The position numbers and the translations under genes were made by a program. 64,000 nucleotides of DNA from Turneriella parva DSM 21527 (lineage in GTDB: Bacteria > Spirochaetota > Leptospiria > Turneriellales > Turneriellaceae), in contig NC_018020.1 of assembly GCF_000266885.1 (NCBI RefSeq), forward strand, positions 1,798,001-1,862,000. Reading direction: 5' to 3'. Numbering within the stretch: position 1 is the first letter of the stretch; the number at the start of each line of letters is the position of its first letter. Below, piece by piece: positions 34,289 through 41,000 of the stretch. The notes below the pieces were generated by a model, which worked only from the letters and a program-made list of their open reading frames with translations, was not told the origin of the DNA and searched no databases.

Positions 34289-34990
34289 TTAAGTTCTTTC
34301 GGCGTTCCGTTTCATGAGCCCCAGCGCCACACGGGGAATTCCCGCATTCGGTGCACGGCGGGCAGCGTTCTCACTGCGCTTCTGCTGCCGTTGGAGGTTT
34401 TGCTGTAGCTGCAACCGCTCACTTTTGGCGAGGCGCTCAGCCCGGTTGGCGGCGCTTTCTGCCACCTCACGTTCATGCGCCAGCTGTTCACGGTAAGCGG
34501 CGTAGCCTGAATCGAACACGCGCACTTTTTGATTTTCGACGTGCAAAATACGCGTCGCCAGATTCAAAAGGGCGCCGTCATGCGACACCATCAAGACAAG
34601 TTGTCTGCGCGAAACCAGGTGCCTTGTCAGCCAGCGGCGGTAGGCAGCGTCGAGGTGTGTTTCAGGTTCGTCGAGCAGCAAAATTTCAGACGATTGCTGT
34701 AAGGCGCTTTTTAGCTGCCGCATCTTCTGTTCACCACTGCTGAGTCTTTCATGCGCCTCGGCTGGTAGGCCATGATCCAGCGAGGTGCATAGCGCCGTCG
34801 GTGCAACGACCAGCTCGCCGGCGCTCGGCAGAAGTTCGCCTGCGATGAGTTTTAAAAGAGTCGTCTTACCCGCACCATTTGGCCCGGCAATGGCATAGAT
34901 GCCCCGCTGGAGTGTCAGGTGGATTGTTTTGAGAACAAGCCTTTCGGGCGCGTAGCCAAAGCTCACGCCGTGTAGTTTTATATAAGTCAT
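34289..34990 (-). CDS. N-terminal half of the interrupted ABC-F protein
   Basis: 233 residues ending at the in-frame TAA. Motifs are intact: Walker A GPNGAGKTTLLKLIAG, signature RLSSGEQKMRQL, Walker B ILLLDEPETHLD and H-switch VSHDGALL. A basic linker helix (RAERLAKSERLQLQQNLQRQ) reaches the stop. A strong AGGAG precedes the ATG but is masked by a 9-bp complementary segment in the leader. With a single ABC domain it could function only by dimerising. Confidence 0.6.
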   Translation of the reverse strand: MTYIKLHGVSFGYAPERLVLKTIHLTLQRGIYAIAGPNGAGKTTLLKLIAGELLPSAGELVVAPTALCTSLDHGLPAEAHERLSSGEQKMRQLKSALQQSSEILLLDEPETHLDAAYRRWLTRHLVSRRQLVLMVSHDGALLNLATRILHVENQKVRVFDSGYAAYREQLAHEREVAESAANRAERLAKSERLQLQQNLQRQQKRSENAARRAPNAGIPRVALGLMKRNAERT

Positions 34991-35058
34991 ATCTGCTCCT
35001 GTGAATCGAACGCCTCGATACGAGGCGCGGCTTTACGTGGGGGAGCAGATTAGCGCAT
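34991..35058 (-). promoter_or_regulatory. Putative translational attenuator: Met-Arg-stop uORF and sequestered RBS
   Basis: On the minus strand ATG CGC TAA (35058-35050) is followed, overlapping the last A, by ATCTGCTCC (35050-35042). This is exactly complementary to GGAGCAGAT (34999-34991), which contains the Shine-Dalgarno and abuts the ABC-F ATG. Between them is a 7-bp hairpin CGCCTCG-TAT-CGAGGCG (35027-35011). A ribosome paused on the mini-ORF would cover the anti-Shine-Dalgarno strand and free the ribosome binding site, as in erm-type leaders. Confidence 0.65.
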
Positions 35059-35083
35059 ACGCGCAGCGGGTGGCTGCACGCAG

Positions 35084-35112
35084 ATTATAACAAAAATCTT
35101 TCAGGGCGGCAA
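35084..35112 (-). promoter_or_regulatory. Sigma70-type promoter of the interrupted ABC-F gene
   Basis: Minus strand TTGCCG (35112-35107), a 17-base spacer and a consensus TATAAT (35089-35084). The transcript would start near 35077 and carry an ~87-base leader containing the mini-ORF. Confidence 0.75.
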
Positions 35113-35124
35113 AAAGTTATAGCG

Positions 35125-35152
35125 TTTGGCAGGTGCTTAAAGCCCTGCCAAA
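35125..35152 (-). terminator. Terminator after the SRPBCC membrane-protein gene
   Basis: Nine-base arms TTTGGCAGG/CCTGCCAAA around a 10-base loop, 8 bases after the stop at 35160. On the minus strand it is followed by CGCTATAACTTTTT, a weak U-tract. Confidence 0.6.
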
Positions 35153-35159
35153 TGTGTCG

Positions 35160-36146
35160 CTACCCTTCAGCCTCAGCCCGCGCCTTGATCACCTTCATGA
35201 TGTTTGATTGAATCTCGCTCATCAGAAAATTACTCCAGATGCGGGCATAGAAGTTAAAGTGCGTCGAGATGCGGTGCTCGCTGTAGAGCACGAGATCGAC
35301 TTCACGATCGTTGATTTTACGAATTTCGTACGTGCCAGACATCACGTCAAAAAAGGCACCGCCGACAGTGACATGCTCGTCGAGTGTGGTGAGTGGAGTC
35401 AGATTCGGGTCGGCCTTGATGGTGAACCCGAGCTTTTCATTGACCTTCCAGTCGGTGACCGTTTCGACGAATTGCAGCCCACGTTCGAAGGTGGCGAGTC
35501 TTGTTTGCCCGACACCGTCACCTGAAAGCACAGCCTCTATCGGGCGGGGAAACCCCAGCGTAAAGAAGACACTCTCTTGCGGCTCGGTGATTTTTTCAAC
35601 GCGCACGATTTTGCGCCACACGGTCTCGGGTTTTGCTTTGATACGCAGCGTATTCGAAACGATGCGCTTTTCTTGCGGCAGGTCGATCTGTCTTTCGAGC
35701 AGCGAGAGCGGCATCGGCAGAACCATAAAAGCGACAAAGATCAGGTTTTTTTGGCGCACGTTGATGATGATGCGCATCGCCAGGCCACCGAGCGCCGAAA
35801 GGCCCATCACAATGGGAAAAGCCATAATCAGGCAAATCGTGCCTTCCCAGCCGATGACCAGCGACACCATCAGGCATAAAACTGCCGGCAGCATCGGCTC
35901 GAAAATCGACAAGACAAAGTCACGCAGGCCATCTCGCTGCCGCAGGTAGACGTGCAGCATACCCACAGCAAAGGGTACAAAAAAGACGAACCCCAGAGTC
36001 ATCACCATAAAGCTGCCATTGCCAAACTTATTGCCCTCGTCTTTCGACATGAAGCGCATAAAAATCTGCGCGCTCGTGCCGTAGGCAATACCGATCACGG
36101 TCGCGATCAGCATCGAAAGTGACATCGGCTTCATTTTTGCAGTCAT
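35160..36146 (-). CDS. Membrane protein with C-terminal SRPBCC-like domain
   Basis: 328 residues. The N-terminal ~160 residues hold about four membrane helices (MLIATVIGIAYG, FMVMTLGFVFFVPFAVGML, MLPAVLCLMVSLVIG, LIMAFPIVMGLSALGGLAM). A further short helix (LIFVAFMVLPMPLSLL) leads to a helix-grip domain (LRIKAKPETVWRKIVRVEKI, RLATFERGLQFVETVTDW, HRISTHFNFYARIW). The ligand is unknown. The ATG at 36146 is used because longer in-frame starts run into the divergent fur gene. Confidence 0.8.
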   Translation of the reverse strand: MTAKMKPMSLSMLIATVIGIAYGTSAQIFMRFMSKDEGNKFGNGSFMVMTLGFVFFVPFAVGMLHVYLRQRDGLRDFVLSIFEPMLPAVLCLMVSLVIGWEGTICLIMAFPIVMGLSALGGLAMRIIINVRQKNLIFVAFMVLPMPLSLLERQIDLPQEKRIVSNTLRIKAKPETVWRKIVRVEKITEPQESVFFTLGFPRPIEAVLSGDGVGQTRLATFERGLQFVETVTDWKVNEKLGFTIKADPNLTPLTTLDEHVTVGGAFFDVMSGTYEIRKINDREVDLVLYSEHRISTHFNFYARIWSNFLMSEIQSNIMKVIKARAEAEG

Positions 36147-36261
36147 AGTGCATCCGCGTTTTGCCCCAGAGCGCGTCAATAAGTCTAGTGCCTGAACTGT
36201 ACCGATTTGCCAGAATGCCAATTCGGCTTGACGTTGCGCTTTTGTATCACCGACTAAACTC

Positions 36262-36741
36262 ATGGAAGAGCGTGCGGCAAACATTTCGAAAGAGATGACT
36301 CTGCTGAAAGAGCGCATGCACCAGCACCAATATAAATCCACACCGCAGCGCGACGAGATCGCCGACTGGGTGTTTCGCACGCATGAACATTTTACCGTCG
36401 AAGAGCTGATTGCGAGCTTTCGCGAAAAGGGAAAGAAGGTCTCACAGGCGACCGCGTACCGTGTCATTCAAATGCTGCTCGACCTCAAACTGATCGAAGA
36501 GCACGATTTCGGCAAAGACTACAAATTCTATGAGCATACGCCCGGGCACGATCACCACGACCACATCGTTTGTATGGATTGCGGCAAGATTATCGAATTT
36601 GCCGATTCGAGTCTTGAAACGTTAAAAGAGAAAATCACGCTTAAGAATGGCTTTCGCATGAAAAAGCACCACCTCACGATCTACGCCGAATGCACTACCT
36701 GCCCGCCCGAAAAGCGCGTGCTGACGCGGCGCGAGACCTGA
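36262..36741 (+). CDS. Fur family metal-responsive regulator
   Basis: 159 residues. A winged-helix N-terminal half (STPQRDEIADWVF, QATAYRVIQMLLDLKLIEE) is followed by the His-rich metal site HTPGHDHHDHIVCMDCGKIIEF and a second Cys pair (AECTTCPP) that would complete a structural zinc site. It could be Fur, Zur or PerR; the sequence alone does not decide. TTGACG lies 34 bases upstream of the ATG with no Shine-Dalgarno between, so a leaderless mRNA is possible. The TonB-C-like genes follow on the same strand after a 20-bp hairpin. Confidence 0.9.
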   Translation: MEERAANISKEMTLLKERMHQHQYKSTPQRDEIADWVFRTHEHFTVEELIASFREKGKKVSQATAYRVIQMLLDLKLIEEHDFGKDYKFYEHTPGHDHHDHIVCMDCGKIIEFADSSLETLKEKITLKNGFRMKKHHLTIYAECTTCPPEKRVLTRRET

Positions 36742-36783
36742 TGCATTTTACTTTGGCAGCTTTGCTGTCAAAGTAAAATGCAT
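36741..36783. terminator. 20-bp hairpin beginning at the fur stop codon
   Basis: Arms starting ATGCATTTTACTTTGGC pair over 20 bases (one G-T) around loop TTT. The right arm is A/T rich. It separates fur from the following genes. Confidence 0.65.
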
Positions 36784-36827
36784 GAAAACGCTTTGCCCCA
36801 AGTTTTGAGGTCTCGCCGTGGCGGCAG

Positions 36828-37526
36828 ATGGGCGAGCTTGACGGCATCGTTTTACCTTCGGGCGAACAGGTCTTTTCAGGGCTGACGAATTCGTTTCGTC
36901 GTCGCGGCGACAAAAAGAAAAATAAATACCTTTCGATCGCCATTGGCATCATTCTCTTTATAGAACTCGTGGCGTATCTGACCGTCAGCTGGCAGGGTGA
37001 GGCGCGTGAAATTCCGTTCACCTCGGCTTCGATCGACCTTGGCGATTTCAAACCCCGCGCCCGCAAGGCTCCTGTGATCGAGGTCGATGAGGTGTTCGGC
37101 AACCAGTTTGTGAAAGAACGCAAAGACGCGACGACGCTGCCTGCCAACGAAGCTGGCGGTTCTATCGACGGCGAAGGTGTTGTCGACCTCGATGTCGAAG
37201 GTTCGGGCGGCAGCGGTGGCGGCGCGCCGAATATTGCACGCTGTGCGGTCAGAAACTTTCCGCCCGAGGCAAAGGCATACGTTGAAGAGGCGCTCGTGCT
37301 CGTGAATCTGCTCGTCGACAAATCGGGCCTCGTGCGCGATGCGAAGCCGCTCTATGTGCAGTTCAAGAAGAACCTGCCCCCCGATCTCAAAGAGCGCATG
37401 AAGAAGCTTTTCATGAGCGCCGCTCGCAATTCATTGCAGGGGCGCCGTTGTCCGGTGTATTACGCCGCCGGCGTCGCGACTGGCTATCGGCTTGAAGTGC
37501 CACTCAATTATGAGCTGACCAACTGA
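36828..37526 (+). CDS. Membrane-anchored protein with TonB-C/AgmX-like C-terminal domain (paralogue 1)
   Basis: 232 residues. A cytoplasmic N-terminus and one membrane helix (LSIAIGIILFIELVAYLTV, ~45-63) precede a Gly/Asp-rich linker and a C-terminal ~95-residue domain: ARCAVRNFPPEAKAYVEEAL, LVDKSGLVRDAKPL, MKKLFMSAARNSLQGRRCPV. The plan (anchor, linker, domain with a V..DK.G.V pattern) is that of TonB-like energy transducers. Two Cys in equivalent positions are shared with the next gene, suggesting a disulphide. Placed after fur, a role in metal uptake is inferred but untested; no ExbB/ExbD is seen here. Confidence 0.7.
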   Translation: MGELDGIVLPSGEQVFSGLTNSFRRRGDKKKNKYLSIAIGIILFIELVAYLTVSWQGEAREIPFTSASIDLGDFKPRARKAPVIEVDEVFGNQFVKERKDATTLPANEAGGSIDGEGVVDLDVEGSGGSGGGAPNIARCAVRNFPPEAKAYVEEALVLVNLLVDKSGLVRDAKPLYVQFKKNLPPDLKERMKKLFMSAARNSLQGRRCPVYYAAGVATGYRLEVPLNYELTN

Positions 37527-37548
37527 CGTCTTTTTCAGTTTATAACCC

Positions 37549-38121
37549 ATGTCGAGAAACAGAATTTTCGTCGCGGTTTTCGCGGCGGCGCTTGCAGCTT
37601 TGCTCATATGGTTTCTCGAACCCTGCGGCAAGGCGACGACGCCCGAAGAAGCTTCGCAAGGCGGATTTCTACCGTCATTAAAAGCGAAACTCAAGAAGAA
37701 ACCGGCCGAGCCGAAGCCCGCAACTGAGCCGGCGCCCGCGCCGGCAGCGCCACCATCAGGGCCCGCAGCCGCAGTGGAGCAGATTGACAACACGCCACCC
37801 GTCAATCTCACCGAAAGCGAAGAGGTACCCAACGTCGCCAAGTGTGTCATACGCAACTTTCCCGCCGAGGCAAAGCCCCATGTGAAGACGGCGACGGTCA
37901 CCGTGCGACTGAACGTTGACCGGTTCGGCAAGGTTCGCGAGGTAAAACCGACGGCGGTCGAGTTTGGGCAAGAGGTCGAAGAAGACCTGCAGCCACGTAT
38001 GCGTAAGCTCTTTATAGAAGCGGGTCGGCGGGCGTTCGGCACCAGGCCGTGCCCTCCGCACGTCGTCAATGGCCAGAATGCCGGTTACGTGATTATCGTG
38101 CCCCTGCTTTACACCCATTAA
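37549..38121 (+). CDS. Membrane-anchored protein with TonB-C/AgmX-like C-terminal domain (paralogue 2)
   Basis: 190 residues. An N-terminal signal anchor (FVAVFAAALAALLIWFL) is followed by a Pro/Ala-rich linker (PATEPAPAPAAPPSGPAAA) typical of TonB-like proteins. The C-terminal domain parallels the preceding gene: AKCVIRNFPAEAKPHVKTA, LNVDRFGKVREVKPTAV, MRKLFIEAGRRAFGTRPCPP. Both Cys are conserved between the two, so they are tandem duplicates that diverged in their N-terminal regions. The spacing of 22 bases indicates one operon. Confidence 0.7.
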   Translation: MSRNRIFVAVFAAALAALLIWFLEPCGKATTPEEASQGGFLPSLKAKLKKKPAEPKPATEPAPAPAAPPSGPAAAVEQIDNTPPVNLTESEEVPNVAKCVIRNFPAEAKPHVKTATVTVRLNVDRFGKVREVKPTAVEFGQEVEEDLQPRMRKLFIEAGRRAFGTRPCPPHVVNGQNAGYVIIVPLLYTH

Positions 38122-38129
38122 GAGCTGAA

Positions 38130-38158
38130 TTGCATTTGCCGCGACGCGGCAAATGCAA
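38130..38158. terminator. 13-bp perfect hairpin between the TonB-like pair and the HAD gene
   Basis: TTGCATTTGCCGC and its complement flank loop GAC, 8 bases after the stop at 38121. No U-tract. Confidence 0.6.
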
Positions 38159-38176
38159 ATGAGGCTATACATCGCT

Positions 38177-38830
38177 ATGAAATACGAATTTTTCGCACTC
38201 GACATCGACGGAACCGTTTTCTCGTCTGAAGAGATTATTTATCCTGTTTACAAAGAATCGATCGAGTTATGGTCCAAGGCAACCGGTAATGCGCTCGATA
38301 CCCCGGGCCGCGAGCGTATCATGCTCGAGATCGGCAAGCCGGTGAAAAAAATCTTTCAGAACCTTTTTCCCCAGCTGAGTGAAGACGACCGCGACACGCT
38401 TTCTGATTCGGTGCTGCGACTGCTCTGCGACAAGATAGCCGCGGGTGCCGGCGAGTATTACCCCGAAGTCAAGAAGACCATCGACGCCATCACAGAACGG
38501 GGCGGCAAGATTCTCGTCGCGTCGAATGGTCGGCGCCCCTATATCGAGGCGATTCTTGGGTATGCGGGCGTGCTGCAGCACGTTATATATCCCACTTATA
38601 TCGACGGTGAAAAAATTTTCACCAAGAGCGACATTATGCGTCACTACACTTCGATAGGCCTCGACGCAAAAAAAATTGTGATGGTCGGCGACCGATTGAG
38701 CGACCTCGAAGCCGCGCAGACGATTGGCTGCGATTTTGCCTGGTGCGAGTACGGGCATGCACCGCCAGGTGAGATCACAACCTGGCAGGTGAAGCTCGAA
38801 CAATTTTCAGACCTGCTCAAATATGCCTGA
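38177..38830 (+). CDS. HAD-superfamily hydrolase
   Basis: 217 residues. Motif I FALDIDGTVF (nucleophile Asp), motif II ILVASNGRRPY, motif IV IVMVGDRLSDLEAA. A helical cap domain lies between motifs I and II. Members are mostly phosphatases such as phosphoglycolate phosphatase; the substrate cannot be read from sequence. The ATG at 38177 gives the usual short lead to motif I. It overlaps the HIT gene by 8 bases. Confidence 0.88.
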   Translation: MKYEFFALDIDGTVFSSEEIIYPVYKESIELWSKATGNALDTPGRERIMLEIGKPVKKIFQNLFPQLSEDDRDTLSDSVLRLLCDKIAAGAGEYYPEVKKTIDAITERGGKILVASNGRRPYIEAILGYAGVLQHVIYPTYIDGEKIFTKSDIMRHYTSIGLDAKKIVMVGDRLSDLEAAQTIGCDFAWCEYGHAPPGEITTWQVKLEQFSDLLKYA

Positions 38831-39239
38831 AAGGTTTGTACTGCACCCACAGCTCGCGGCCGACACTTTCGCCGTGAAAGAACTTTCGCTCTGCCGGCTC
38901 GTCGCGATGAACTGCCGTGCGGTGCCCTGGCTCATTCTCGTGCCCCGAATTGCCGGTGCGCGCGAAATCATCGACCTTGCGGCCGCAGAACAACAGCAGC
39001 TTATAATCGAGATCGCACTCGTGAGCAGGCTCTTGCAGACCGAGTTCAAGCCCGACAAAATCAATGTTGCGGCGCTCGGCAACGTTGTGCCGCAGTTGCA
39101 CGTGCACATTATCGCGCGTTTCACCCATGATGCCGCGTGGCCGAAGCCCGTGTGGGGCAATGTCAATATCGAGCCATATAAGCCTGAGGATGCAGAAGCG
39201 TTCTTGAACCGGCTGCTGAATTCGAAGTTGCTCTCATAA
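38823..39239 (+). CDS. HIT-domain nucleotide-binding protein
   Basis: 138 residues. The histidine triad is visible as QLHVHIIAR, preceded by DKINVAALGNVVP, the other conserved block of this family. HIT proteins are nucleotidyl hydrolases or transferases acting on AMP-linked substrates. The overlap with the HAD gene suggests a shared housekeeping or nucleotide-salvage role. Confidence 0.88.
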   Translation: MPERFVLHPQLAADTFAVKELSLCRLVAMNCRAVPWLILVPRIAGAREIIDLAAAEQQQLIIEIALVSRLLQTEFKPDKINVAALGNVVPQLHVHIIARFTHDAAWPKPVWGNVNIEPYKPEDAEAFLNRLLNSKLLS

Positions 39240-39277
39240 AGTATTGACTTCTCAAACGCGGCAGATAGCTCTGCTGT

Positions 39278-39823
39278 ATGAGAAACCTTAAATTCTATAT
39301 CGCAGTTGCGGCGGTTTTCGCGGTGACCGGCTGCAAATCGGGTGACGCCCCGAAGGAGCGCTTCATGTTCACAGGTAAAACCGACCCGCAGGTCGAAAAA
39401 CTTCTCGGTGGTATCGACGTCTACGCTGACGCCGTGCGCGTTATACCGGTGATTGTCAATTCAGACCCCAACTCTGGCGGTAAGAAAGAGAATCTTGAAG
39501 GTTATGCGATTGTCAAAAAAGGCAAGATCATGACCCCCGACCAGGTGAAAAAATTGCAATCGGTTGTATTCGACGTCAATGTATACGATTTTAATTCATC
39601 GAAGCGTTGTTTGTTTTCCCCCTACATCGGCTTTATCTTTGAAAAGGGCGGCAAACAATCGCATGCACTCTTCTGCTTCACCTGCAACGAGGTGAGTTAT
39701 GGCCGCGACGGTAAACAGGGCAACCTCGAAGATTTCGACCCGGCTCGCAAAGAGATACTGTCTCTCGCAAGGGAGCTTTTCCCGAACGATGCGAAGCTAG
39801 CGGCGATCAAAGACGAGCTATAA
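39278..39823 (+). CDS. Lipoprotein of unknown function
   Basis: 181 residues. Lipobox AVTGC (Cys19) after a short signal peptide. The rest is a small globular domain with a Cys-rich stretch (FCFTCNEVSYG) and a further Cys in KRCLFSP. No family recognised. Its stop at 39823 and the following ATG at 39825 place it in one operon with the caspase-like gene, making it a candidate partner. TTGACT lies 34 bases before the ATG and no Shine-Dalgarno is seen. Confidence 0.8.
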   Translation: MRNLKFYIAVAAVFAVTGCKSGDAPKERFMFTGKTDPQVEKLLGGIDVYADAVRVIPVIVNSDPNSGGKKENLEGYAIVKKGKIMTPDQVKKLQSVVFDVNVYDFNSSKRCLFSPYIGFIFEKGGKQSHALFCFTCNEVSYGRDGKQGNLEDFDPARKEILSLARELFPNDAKLAAIKDEL

Positions 39824-39824
39824 C

Positions 39825-40958
39825 ATGAAAAGATTGAATCTTCGCGCTATTGCAGCCTGCGTGCTGTTTTCGGCCAGCGTGACGCCGGCATTTTCGGCGT
39901 CTTTGCGCGTGCTGCTTGTGGGCGATACGAACGACCGCTCGATCGGCAAATCGGTGGTGACAGACTTAGCGAATTTTGAAGGCTTCGCGCAGCAGATTGC
40001 GGCCCGTACAGGATTAAAGCTCGACATCAAGGTCATTAAAGGCGCCGGATTAAAATCACGCCCGATCATGGACGCTGTAAAAAACCTGAAGGTCGACAGC
40101 GACGATACGGTCATCTTCTACTATTCGGGCCATGGCTTTCGCACCCAGCCAGTGAAAACACGCTGGCCTCTGCTCTACATACCCGACGCCGGCACAAAGG
40201 GCGTCGATTTTCAATGGGTCATCGACACCATCGACGCGAAGAAGCCGCGCATGGTACTGGCGATCAGCGATTCGTGCAACAATTACATCGACCTGCCGCA
40301 GGCCGGCCTCAACTCACGTGCGATGCTTGAAGATCAAGATGAGGCCTGGCGAAAGCTGTTCGTCGAATTCTCAGGGCGCATCTATGCGTCGGGTTCGATC
40401 GTCGGCCAAATGTCTTTCGGCCAAGATGCTGCCGGCGGCGCCTTTACCAGCCGTTTTCTCGCCATTGTGCGTTCAGAAGTGAAGAGTACGTCAGCCAACT
40501 GGGACCACATCATGAAACTTGCGACGCGACAGATTGTCATCAACAGTCCGCAGCAGAAAACGCAAGACCCGCAATACGAGCTCGTGAAGGGCGCTGCAGT
40601 GCAGACACCGCAGGCGAGCGTCGAACAGCAGCATGAGATTCACATCGCAGAACCCGAGCCGCCTGAAGAGCATAATGAACAATGCAAGGCGCTCGGTGAA
40701 TTTGCCTCGGCACTTTCGACTGTCAAATCTGGTATGCCTGCGAAATTCGACTTTCGCCGTCAGCGCCAAGAGCTTGCAGGCTATCAGCAGATGGTAACCG
40801 CGCTGGTTCAGGCCGGTGGCGATAAACAGATGATACAGCTGTCGCGTACGATGCAAATGGGGTTGAGGCAGAAGAACTGGCCGCGGTTCAGATCGGCCGT
40901 CTGGGCTTACGAAGGCCACATCGCGTCGCTGCACAGCTCGGCCTGCGGCTCTCATTAA
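39825..40958 (+). CDS. Secreted caspase-like (C14/metacaspase) protein
   Basis: 377 residues. A signal peptide (LRAIAACVLFSASVTPAFSA) precedes a caspase p20-like domain: SLRVLLVGDTND, then DDTVIFYYSGHGFRTQ with catalytic His103 and MVLAISDSCNNYID with catalytic Cys151. Caspase-fold proteases cleave after basic or acidic residues. The last ~180 residues (helical, Gln/Glu-rich) match nothing I recognise and may be regulatory or a binding domain. Export is unusual for this family, so it may act in the periplasm. A lipoprotein gene precedes it. Confidence 0.85.
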   Translation: MKRLNLRAIAACVLFSASVTPAFSASLRVLLVGDTNDRSIGKSVVTDLANFEGFAQQIAARTGLKLDIKVIKGAGLKSRPIMDAVKNLKVDSDDTVIFYYSGHGFRTQPVKTRWPLLYIPDAGTKGVDFQWVIDTIDAKKPRMVLAISDSCNNYIDLPQAGLNSRAMLEDQDEAWRKLFVEFSGRIYASGSIVGQMSFGQDAAGGAFTSRFLAIVRSEVKSTSANWDHIMKLATRQIVINSPQQKTQDPQYELVKGAAVQTPQASVEQQHEIHIAEPEPPEEHNEQCKALGEFASALSTVKSGMPAKFDFRRQRQELAGYQQMVTALVQAGGDKQMIQLSRTMQMGLRQKNWPRFRSAVWAYEGHIASLHSSACGSH

Positions 40959-40967
40959 TCGTGAGAA

Positions 40968-40988
40968 CGCGCACCTTTCAGGTGCGCG
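40968..40988. terminator. 8-bp hairpin between convergent genes
   Basis: CGCGCACC-TTTCA-GGTGCGCG lies between the caspase-like gene and ppdK and could end transcription from both sides. Confidence 0.55.
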
Positions 40989-41000
40989 CCCACAAACCAT

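Larger units (their letters stand above)
33563..34990 (-). pseudogene. Short ABC-F gene interrupted by one in-frame TAA
   Basis: Reading from ATG 34990 to 33563 in one frame gives 476 codons with both ABC domains, broken only by TAA at 34289-34291. Codons after the stop read on sensibly (GKIEVRIKERITELEAN), exactly where ABC-F linkers have a conserved helix (RNAERT-stop-GKIE). A C-to-T change of CAA (Gln) would create it. Total length resembles the antibiotic-resistance (ARE) ABC-F group, and an attenuator-like leader precedes it. It may be a recent pseudogene, a read error, a readthrough gene or a gene now making two half-proteins. Confidence 0.75.

Noticed and set aside
33563-34990. Two independent single-domain ABC transporter ATPases
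   Set aside because: Both halves are in one frame with ABC-F linker codons between them and no permease genes nearby, so one interrupted ABC-F gene is the simpler reading.
36147-36467. Extension of the SRPBCC membrane-protein frame upstream to 36467
   Set aside because: It would overlap most of the fur-like gene on the opposite strand, and its residues are Ser/Cys-rich nonsense.
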